From an uncultured Clostridium sp. (GTDB taxonomy: Bacteria > Bacillota > Clostridia > TANB77 > CAG-508): DNA of 29,282 bases. The notes beneath the pieces were generated by a model. That model searched no databases, was not told where the DNA came from, and saw only the letters and a list, made by a program, of their open reading frames with translations. Of this stretch, positions 24,013-29,282 are shown piece after piece (within the stretch, counting starts at the first letter, position 1; each line of letters begins with the position of its first letter). The DNA is taken from positions 1-29,282 of the forward strand of contig USAE01000016.1 in assembly GCA_900552655.1 (NCBI GenBank), read 5' to 3'. A program made the position numbers and the translations under genes.

Positions 24013-25581
24013 GTGAACAAGGAAGAAAAGCTAAAAAAAGAGCAAAAAGCAAAAGAAATAAACAAATTGAGAGGATTAAGAATAACGTTAATAACAGTTA
24101 TTATAATCTTATTATCTATAATATCTTTTGTAGGAATATATGTAAAAGACAAAAATGAGATGTCAGATGTTATTCCAGACTTTATATTAGGGTCAGATAT
24201 AAAAGGTAATAGGATAATTCAGTTAAATGTTGAAAAAGAAGATACAATAACATTAACAGACACAGAAGGAGCAAAAATTGCTGAAGGAACAGAAAAAGAA
24301 CTTTCAAGCCAAGGGTATACGGAAGAGGTAATTAAAGAAAATAATTATAAGAAAAGTTCTAAAGAGACTAATAAAGAAGAAACATTAAAACCAGAAAATT
24401 ATGAAAAGTCAAAACAAATATTAATAAATAGATTAAAAACATCTGGAGTTACAGATTATAAAGTAAGACAAGATAGAGAGAATGGTAATATAGTTATAGA
24501 ATTAAAAGAAGATAGTTCAACAGACGATATAGTATCTACACTAACTGAAGTAGGGAAATTTGAATTGAAAGATTCAGAAACAGGAGAAATTTTATTAAAT
24601 AATGATGATGTAAAAGATGCAAAAGTTTTATACAATAATACACAAGCAGGTGTAAATGTATATTTAGAAATAGTATTTAATAAACAAGGTAAAGAAAAAT
24701 TACAAGAAATATCAAAAACATACAATAGTAATATAAAAGAAGAAACAACAAATACAGTGGGAAATAATACTGTATCAAATGAAATAACAGAAGCAGACTT
24801 GAATGTAAATGAAACATCAAATGAAGTAACAAACGAAACTACAACAGAAGGAACTGAAAACGCAGAACAAAATACTAAAAAAATAGACATGATAATAGAT
24901 GGTACAGCAATAGCTCCAGGACAACAATTCTCAGAAGAGAATATAACAGGAACATTAGACTTGTTAATAGGAACAGGAAGTGCTTTATCTACAAGTGATG
25001 AAAACAATAAACTAGATACATACATGGTACAAGCTCAATCTATGGCTTCACTAATAAAAAATGGTGTAATGCCAATTACATATTCATTAGAAGGAAATAA
25101 ATATATAGAATCTTCTATAACAGTAAATGTATTAAAAAATACAATTATAGTATTATTAGCAATTTTAGCTCTATTATTTATCTTCTTAATAATTAAATTT
25201 AGAGTAAATGGAATACTAGCTACAATCTCTAACATAGGATTTATGGCAGTTACATTATTAATTTTAAGATTAACAAATGTAGAAATAGGAATTGGTGGAA
25301 TTATAGGATTATCATTAGTTGCATTATTAAACTATGTATTACTTTATATGTTATTAAAAGCTATAAAAGGTAAAAAAGAAAATGAAAAAGTAATAAAAAA
25401 TGTAGTAGTAAAATTCTGTATGATGTTAGTACCAGCATATATAATAGCCATTGTATTTGCATTTAATTCATTTATTCCAATATATAGTTTTGGAATGGTT
25501 GTATTCTGGGGACTTACAACATCAATTATATATAATTTACTTGTAACTAAGAATTTAATTATAAAAGCAGAAGAAAAATAA
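24013..25581 (+). CDS. secD: Divergent SecD, protein-translocase accessory subunit
   Basis: A 522-aa SecD-like protein that would form the SecDF motor helping the Sec translocon. It starts with GTG at 24013, with AAGGAGGAG upstream. TM1 is about 24-44; a periplasmic-type P1 domain follows (LINRLKTSGVTDYKVRQ, then DGTAIAPGQQFSEENITG), then five C-terminal helices from about 370. A Thr/Asn/Glu-rich insert (about 237-290) splits P1. The conserved helix GMAVDANVxIFER of SecD, whose Asp is the proton-relay residue, is here IGGIIGLSLVALLNYVL: the Asp aligns with Leu438 or Leu439, and the ER is lost. It may be a non-proton-coupled or degenerate SecD. secF follows after 16 bp. yajC is not next to it. 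Confidence 0.85.
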   Translation: MNKEEKLKKEQKAKEINKLRGLRITLITVIIILLSIISFVGIYVKDKNEMSDVIPDFILGSDIKGNRIIQLNVEKEDTITLTDTEGAKIAEGTEKELSSQGYTEEVIKENNYKKSSKETNKEETLKPENYEKSKQILINRLKTSGVTDYKVRQDRENGNIVIELKEDSSTDDIVSTLTEVGKFELKDSETGEILLNNDDVKDAKVLYNNTQAGVNVYLEIVFNKQGKEKLQEISKTYNSNIKEETTNTVGNNTVSNEITEADLNVNETSNEVTNETTTEGTENAEQNTKKIDMIIDGTAIAPGQQFSEENITGTLDLLIGTGSALSTSDENNKLDTYMVQAQSMASLIKNGVMPITYSLEGNKYIESSITVNVLKNTIIVLLAILALLFIFLIIKFRVNGILATISNIGFMAVTLLILRLTNVEIGIGGIIGLSLVALLNYVLLYMLLKAIKGKKENEKVIKNVVVKFCMMLVPAYIIAIVFAFNSFIPIYSFGMVVFWGLTTSIIYNLLVTKNLIIKAEEK

Positions 25582-25598
25582 TTTGAGAGGGTGAAAAG

Positions 25599-26261
25599 AT
25601 GGAACGCAAGAAAACTAAGATGAAAAATAAATTACTATATATATTAATAGCAATTGTAATAATTGCAGGTATAGTAGTAGGTTATACAGCAAAATTTAAA
25701 TTTAGTTTAGCATATGATGACTCTATTAGAGTAGAAATGTATATTGGAAAAGATTATACAAAAGCAGATGTAGAAGCGATTGCAAAAGAAGCTTTTGGAA
25801 CAAAAGAAGTACTAATACAAAAAATAGAATTTTTTAATGATTCTGTAGCAATTACAGTAAGAGAAAGTAATGACGAAAAATTAAACAACTTAGTAGCAAA
25901 GGTAAACGAAAAATATGGAACAACATTAGCAAAAGAAGATTTAACAGTTGTAGATGTACCACATTATAGAGGGAGAGATATAATGTCAAACTATATTGTT
26001 CCAATAGTAATTTCAGCAGTATTAATTATTGTATATTCAATTATAAGATTTAGAAAAATAGAATTAGCAAAAGTTGTAGCAAAATTACTTATTTGGCCAA
26101 TAATAGTAGAAGCATTATACTTAAGTATATTAGCAATAGCAAGAATACCTATTAGCTATTATACATTACCATTAGGAATTATATTAGCAGTATTAACATT
26201 AACAATTATTACATATAAAAATGAGAAAAAATTAGTAGAATATAATAGAAAACAAAAATAA
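25599..26261 (+). CDS. secF: Shortened, divergent SecF
   Basis: A 220-aa SecF-like protein, well below the roughly 290-300 aa of typical SecF. TM1 is about 11-30; a P4-like periplasmic domain (about 38-125) contains EAFGTKEVLIQKIEF and KYGTTLAKEDL, similar to SecF; then come only three further helices (about 130-153, 160-184 and 187-207). The usual six-helix set is incomplete, and the motif with VxDTIVVFDRIRE is absent, so the SecF Asp/Arg of the proton path are missing. AGAGGGTG precedes the ATG. It is called SecF from its place 16 bp after secD and from its domain order; a different annotation is possible. A terminator follows. Confidence 0.75.
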   Translation: MERKKTKMKNKLLYILIAIVIIAGIVVGYTAKFKFSLAYDDSIRVEMYIGKDYTKADVEAIAKEAFGTKEVLIQKIEFFNDSVAITVRESNDEKLNNLVAKVNEKYGTTLAKEDLTVVDVPHYRGRDIMSNYIVPIVISAVLIIVYSIIRFRKIELAKVVAKLLIWPIIVEALYLSILAIARIPISYYTLPLGIILAVLTLTIITYKNEKKLVEYNRKQK

Positions 26262-26280
26262 CTAGAACAGGGATGAGGGA

Positions 26281-26297
26281 TGGTACTTAAAGTACCA
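26281..26297. repeat. 17-bp palindrome after secF
   Basis: TGGTACTT (26281-26288) and AAGTACCA (26290-26297) are perfect reverse complements around one A. It stands 20 bp past the secF stop and 4 bp before the terminator stem. It may strengthen termination, protect the mRNA end, or be a protein site. Confidence 0.5.
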
Positions 26298-26300
26298 ATA

Positions 26301-26341
26301 GCGTGTCTAAGATTTACAAAAACTTAAGGCACGCTTTTTTT
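26301..26341 (+). terminator. secDF terminator
   Basis: GCGTGTCT/AAG (26301-26311) pairs with CTTAAGG/CACGC (26323-26334), about 11 bp with a T-G pair and one bulged A, followed by seven T (26335-26341). Confidence 0.85.
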
Positions 26342-26343
26342 GC

Positions 26344-26377
26344 AGAAAAAAACTAGGATAAAAATATTACCCTAGTT
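26344..26377 (-). terminator. tyrS terminator (minus strand)
   Basis: On the minus strand, AACTAGG (26377-26371) and CCTAGTT (26357-26351) form a 7-bp stem with a 13-nt loop, followed by a T-run (the A-run at 26346-26352 on the plus strand). The tyrS stop codon TAG lies inside the ascending arm. Confidence 0.75.
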
Positions 26378-27589
26378 ATTTTTTTGTAATTTATAATAAG
26401 ATTTTTTTCCTTTTTTTAGTATAGCAAAACCATCTTTAAAATCTGAATCTGAAAGAACATAATTAGTATCAGAAATTTTATTATCATTTAAAGTAATACC
26501 ACCTTGCATTATTAACTGACGAGCTTGACCTTTAGATGGTGCAAAGTTTACTTGTATTATTGCATCTAAAATAGAAATATTAGAATTAACTGTTGCAGAA
26601 GGCATATTATCTAAACTACCTTGACCTTCGAACAATGCTTTAGCAGATTCTTCTGCTTTTTTTGCTTCTTCTTCGCCATGAATTAGCTTTGTAATTTCGT
26701 ATGCAGCAACTTTTTTTGCTTCATTAATTTTTTCATCTTTTAAGTTAGAAAGTTCTTCCACTTTTTCCATAGGTAAAAATGTTAGCAAGCTTAAAACTGT
26801 TTTTACATCTGCATCATTTATATTTCTCCAATATTGGTAAAATTCGTAAGGTGAAGTTTTTGTAGCATCTAGCCAAAGAGCACCTTTTTCTGTTTTTCCC
26901 ATTTTCTTACCTTCTTTTGTAGTAAGAAGTTTAAAAGTAAGACCATAAGAATCGGAATGACCAATTCTTCTTATTAAGTCTACTCCTCCTAGAATATTTG
27001 ACCATTGGTCATTTCCACCCATTTGTAATTTACAACCATATTTATCATGTAAATATAAAAAGTCATAAGATTGCATTAACATATAACTAAGTTCGAAAAA
27101 TGTTAGTCCTCTTTCCATTCTTTGCTTATAACATTCAGCAGAAAGCATTTTATTTACTGAGAATAAAGAACCGATCTCCCTTGAAAAGTTAATAAAGTTT
27201 AAACCTAAAAGCCAATCTGCATTATTAACTATTATTGCACCATTTTTTCCTTCGAAAGATAGAAATTTAGCAATTTGTTTTTTAAAACATTCTACATTAT
27301 GATCAATTTCTTCTCTAGACATCATTCTTCTCATATCTGTTTTACCAGAAGGGTCACCAATTGTAGCAGTACCACCACCTATTAAAATAATAGGCTTATG
27401 ACCAGCTTTTTGCATATGCGAAGCGACCATTAAAGAAATAAAATGACCTACATGTAGACTATCTGCAGTTGGGTCAAAACCTATATAAAAAGATATTGAA
27501 TCATTATCTAATAAATTTTTAATTTCTTCTGGATGTGTTAGTTGCTCTGTATAACCTCTTTTTGTTAATTCCTCGAAAATATTAGACAT
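26372..27589 (-). CDS. tyrS: Tyrosyl-tRNA synthetase
   Basis: A 405-aa class Ic synthetase charging tRNA-Tyr. The HIGH motif HVGH is at 46-49 (DSLHVGHF), and the KMSKS-type loop is KMGKT at 229-233, close to the KFGKT of TyrRS1. QMGGNDQWSN (189-198) is the tyrosine-binding stretch. The C-terminal S4 RNA-binding domain covers about 340-402 (SKGQARQLIMQGGITLND). AAGGAGG precedes the ATG. No T-box leader is visible; it starts 12 bp after the small zinc-ribbon gene, so the two are probably one transcript. Confidence 0.97.
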   Translation of the reverse strand: MSNIFEELTKRGYTEQLTHPEEIKNLLDNDSISFYIGFDPTADSLHVGHFISLMVASHMQKAGHKPIILIGGGTATIGDPSGKTDMRRMMSREEIDHNVECFKKQIAKFLSFEGKNGAIIVNNADWLLGLNFINFSREIGSLFSVNKMLSAECYKQRMERGLTFFELSYMLMQSYDFLYLHDKYGCKLQMGGNDQWSNILGGVDLIRRIGHSDSYGLTFKLLTTKEGKKMGKTEKGALWLDATKTSPYEFYQYWRNINDADVKTVLSLLTFLPMEKVEELSNLKDEKINEAKKVAAYEITKLIHGEEEAKKAEESAKALFEGQGSLDNMPSATVNSNISILDAIIQVNFAPSKGQARQLIMQGGITLNDNKISDTNYVLSDSDFKDGFAILKKGKKSYYKLQKNN

Positions 27590-27601
27590 AAAACGTCCTC
27601 C

Positions 27602-27859
27602 TTATAAATTGATATTTATATTATTTTTTTCTTTTTTTACAGTTTTTATGAAATCTTTATTATTCATAAATCTATTTATATTTGATTCTTCAATTCCTGT
27701 TCCTCTACTAATATCTGAAATTGAAGCTTCTTCAATTTGGTTTGATAAAAAGCTCTTTAATTTTGACATTTCAAAATTATCTTTTGGTGCGCAATTAGGG
27801 CAAATATCATCTACTGAAGAAAAGAAACACCCACAACGTAAACATTTTTTAAAATTCAT
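27602..27859 (-). CDS. Small zinc-ribbon/helix-turn-helix protein (YvyF-like)
   Basis: An 85-aa protein when started at ATG 27859, which has AAAGGA upstream; an earlier in-frame ATG at 27928 adds 23 residues with no domain. The first 25 residues carry a zinc ribbon (CLRCG with CPNC), and about 40-75 is a small helix-turn-helix (ASISDISRGTGIEESNINRFM). This is the layout of TIGR03826/YvyF proteins, known from flagellar operons in Bacillus, although no flagellar genes are nearby. It probably binds nucleic acid or acts as a small regulator. Co-transcribed with tyrS. Confidence 0.75.
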   Translation of the reverse strand: MNFKKCLRCGCFFSSVDDICPNCAPKDNFEMSKLKSFLSNQIEEASISDISRGTGIEESNINRFMNNKDFIKTVKKEKNNININL

Positions 27860-27979
27860 ATTAAGCTCATTCCTTTCAAGTTTTATTATTGAATAAATTT
27901 CTATAAGTATTCTATCATAAAAAAACACAAAAAAAAACCAAATATTACAAAAACATATATAAATTTTATAAAAAAACTG

Positions 27980-28022
27980 TTGACAATTAATTTATATTAT
28001 GTAATAATGATAATGGTTATCA
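27980..28022 (+). promoter_or_regulatory. perR-rubrerythrin promoter with Fur/Per-type box
   Basis: -35 TTGACA (27980-27985), a 17-bp spacer with TG at 28000-28001 (extended -10), and -10 AATAAT (28003-28008). TGATAATGGTTATCA (28008-28022) is a 7-1-7 Fur-family box with one mismatch to TGATAATNATTATCA. It overlaps the transcription start and predicts autoregulation. Confidence 0.8.
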
Positions 28023-28036
28023 CTTAAGGAGATGTT

Positions 28037-28438
28037 ATGGAAAGATATAGTAAACAAAGAGAGCTAATATTAAAAGCTTTAAAAGAAAGAACAGACCACC
28101 CAACTGCAGAAATGCTATATAAAGATATATTAAAAATTATGCCATCAATAGGCATTGCAACAGTATATAGAAATTTATCTGCTTTATATGAAAATGGTCA
28201 AATATTAAAAATAGAAACTAAACAAGGAGAATCAGATAGGTTTGATGGTAACATTATGCCACATTTACATTTTCAATGTTTAGAATGCAATAAAATACAA
28301 GATATCTTTTTAGATGAAGACGAAAACGAAAAACTTAATGATAAATTAAAAGAATTTGCTAATATTATCAATGCAAAAGTATCGGAATCTAAAATTTTTT
28401 TAAGAGGAAGATGCGAAGAATGCAAGGATAAAGAATAA
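28037..28438 (+). CDS. perR: Fur-family regulator, PerR-like
   Basis: A 133-aa Fur-superfamily repressor. The N-terminal winged helix contains IGIATVYRNLSALYENGQI split over 38-55. Metal residues of PerR are all present: His21 (DHPTAEML), Asp70 in RFDG, His76, His78 and Asp89, plus the structural zinc cysteines 81/84 and 126/129. The Asp in RFDG is a PerR signature in contrast to Fur. PerR-type proteins sense peroxide by metal-catalysed histidine oxidation. Two contexts support this: a Fur/Per box on its promoter, and a rubrerythrin gene 28 bp downstream. AAGGAGA precedes the ATG. A Fur or Zur role is less likely. Confidence 0.9.
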   Translation: MERYSKQRELILKALKERTDHPTAEMLYKDILKIMPSIGIATVYRNLSALYENGQILKIETKQGESDRFDGNIMPHLHFQCLECNKIQDIFLDEDENEKLNDKLKEFANIINAKVSESKIFLRGRCEECKDKE

Positions 28439-28466
28439 AAAATATAATAATTTAGGAGGAAAAAAT

Positions 28467-29018
28467 ATGAAAGCTTATGTATGTAAAGTATGTGGATATG
28501 TACACATTGGAGATGAAGCTCCAGAAAAATGCCCACAATGTGGAGCTAGCAAAGAAAAATTCGAATTAAAAGATATGAGTGGAGCTAAAGATTATGCTGA
28601 CGAACACAAAATTGGTGTAGCTCAAGGATTAGATGAAATAGTAGTACAAGGATTAAAAGACAACTTTATGGGAGAATGTACAGAAGTTGGAATGTACTTA
28701 GCTATGAGTCGTCAAGCAGATAGAGAAGGATACCCAGAAATAGCAGAAGCATTTAAAAGATATGCTTTAGAAGAAGCTGAACACGCTGCAAAATTTGCAG
28801 AATTATTAGGTGAAGTTGTATACCCAGATACAAAGAAAAACTTAGAATTAAGAGCAGCAGCAGAACAAGGTGCTTGCATGGGTAAAAAAGAAATAGCTAC
28901 AAGAGCTAAAGAATTAGGATATGATGCTATACATGATACAGTTCATGAAATGGCTAAAGACGAAGCTCGTCATGGTAGAGGATTTGACGGTTTATTAAAA
29001 AGATATTTTTCTAAATAG
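28467..29018 (+). CDS. Reverse rubrerythrin
   Basis: A 183-aa non-heme iron protein. The rubredoxin-like [Fe(SCys)4] domain is at the N-terminus (CKVCGYVH with CPQCG, residues 6-27), and the ferritin-like diiron domain follows (about 55-183), with ExxxYLAM, EEAEHAAKF and EARHGRGF supplying the iron ligands. This is the reversed order compared with classical rubrerythrin and matches the reverse rubrerythrins of anaerobic clostridia, which act as NADH-dependent peroxidases. AGGAGG precedes the ATG. It follows the PerR-like gene and is probably co-transcribed with it, ending at the hairpin at 29027-29062. Confidence 0.94.
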   Translation: MKAYVCKVCGYVHIGDEAPEKCPQCGASKEKFELKDMSGAKDYADEHKIGVAQGLDEIVVQGLKDNFMGECTEVGMYLAMSRQADREGYPEIAEAFKRYALEEAEHAAKFAELLGEVVYPDTKKNLELRAAAEQGACMGKKEIATRAKELGYDAIHDTVHEMAKDEARHGRGFDGLLKRYFSK

Positions 29019-29026
29019 TAAAAATA

Positions 29027-29062
29027 AAAACTTCATTAACTTATGTTAGTGGAGTTTTATTT
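29027..29062 (+). terminator. Terminator after rubrerythrin
   Basis: AAAACTTCATTAAC (29027-29040) pairs with GTTAGTGGAGTTTT (29045-29058), a 14-bp stem with two T-G pairs and a 4-nt loop, followed by a T-rich tail. Confidence 0.85.
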
Positions 29063-29111
29063 ATTATATAAAACTAGCAAAGAATTAAGAAATACAAGTT
29101 AGAAAATTATA

Positions 29112-29141
29112 TTTACAAATAAAAATTAAATATGTTATAAT
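29112..29141 (+). promoter_or_regulatory. Promoter of the last, partial gene
   Basis: -35 TTTACA (29112-29117) and -10 TATAAT (29136-29141) with an 18-bp spacer, about 33 bp before the ATG at 29174. Confidence 0.6.
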
Positions 29142-29173
29142 TAAATAGACTTAAATTTTAAGAAGGTGTATTT

Positions 29174-29282
29174 ATGGCAATATTATTATTTATAATATAT
29201 ATGCTAATACTTGTAATATTTGGACTTGTTGTTTTTGCAGTAATGCAAATAAAAATGGCGGGTTTAACAGTAAAAGACTTTT
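29174..29282 (+). CDS. N-terminal part of a small membrane protein (cut by the window end)
   Basis: Only 36 codons are visible. The ATG at 29174 has AGAAGGTG at 29161-29168. The first 24 residues form one strongly hydrophobic helix (ILVIFGLVVFAVMQ), followed by KMAGLTVKDF. It reads as a membrane-anchored protein of unknown function. The remaining part and the length cannot be seen. Confidence 0.6.
   Translation, partial: MAILLFIIYMLILVIFGLVVFAVMQIKMAGLTVKDF

Noticed and set aside
1..29282. CRISPR array, tRNA genes, insertion sequences or prophage genes
   Set aside because: No regularly spaced repeats, no GGTTCGAATC-like tRNA arm with a cloverleaf, and no transposase, integrase or phage structural protein was found on either strand.

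Overview
The window is very AT-rich, has strong AGGAGG-type ribosome-binding sites, and carries gene sets typical of anaerobic Firmicutes: ctsR-mcsA-mcsB-clpC, a T-box leader, a PerR-reverse rubrerythrin pair and a TIGR04086 membrane protein. It looks like the chromosome of a low-GC, probably host-associated or uncultured, Clostridia member. No tRNA, rRNA, CRISPR array, transposase or integrase was seen.

Layout. 54-4652 (+): SDR oxidoreductase, YfcE-like phosphodiesterase, YgjP-type metallopeptidase, an ADP-ribosylglycohydrolase/macrodomain fusion, and a YhcG-type (DUF1016) PDDEXK nuclease; this is the most accessory-looking part. 4687-4736: shared terminator. 4750-5955 (-): dGTPase. 6074-10850 (+): heat-shock operon ctsR-mcsA-mcsB-clpC behind a promoter with an exact CtsR operator. 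10917-11084 (+): 55-aa orphan with its own promoter and terminator. 11148-13490 (-): dapB, an HD hydrolase and dapA. 13688-14143 (+): a DtxR/MntR-like regulator. 14193-15185 (-): asd. 15381-18901 (+): T-box leader and type-2 ileS. 19075-19650 (+): thymidylate-kinase-like P-loop protein. 19745-21979 (+): queA and tgt (queuosine). 21997-26261 (+): WG-repeat membrane protein, TIGR04086 protein, secD, secF. 26372-27859 (-): tyrS behind a zinc-ribbon/HTH protein. 28037-29018 (+): PerR-like regulator and reverse rubrerythrin behind a Fur/Per-type box. 29174 to the window end: start of a membrane protein.

How the genes work together. CtsR represses its own operon; McsA/McsB would mark proteins with phosphoarginine for ClpC. 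asd, dapA and dapB give consecutive steps from aspartyl phosphate to tetrahydrodipicolinate (lysine and peptidoglycan). QueA and Tgt modify tRNA wobble bases. The PerR-like protein and rubrerythrin form a peroxide-defence unit.

Most interesting signals. No complete new system is proven, but several otherwise ordinary genes carry a pattern of lost key residues. The SecD/SecF pair lacks the conserved proton-relay residues and SecF is truncated. McsB has replaced three arginines that normally hold ATP, while ClpC keeps its phosphoarginine pockets. The DtxR-like regulator has lysine at three metal-ligand positions. The ADP-ribosylglycohydrolase/macro fusion has a non-canonical macro catalytic loop, sits next to a nuclease, and is followed by a possible remnant of a second macro domain. 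A ribosome-site-sequestering hairpin precedes the TIGR04086 gene, and two GGGACG-containing hairpins may be dispersed repeats. Residue comparisons with reference proteins come from memory of those families, not from a computed alignment.
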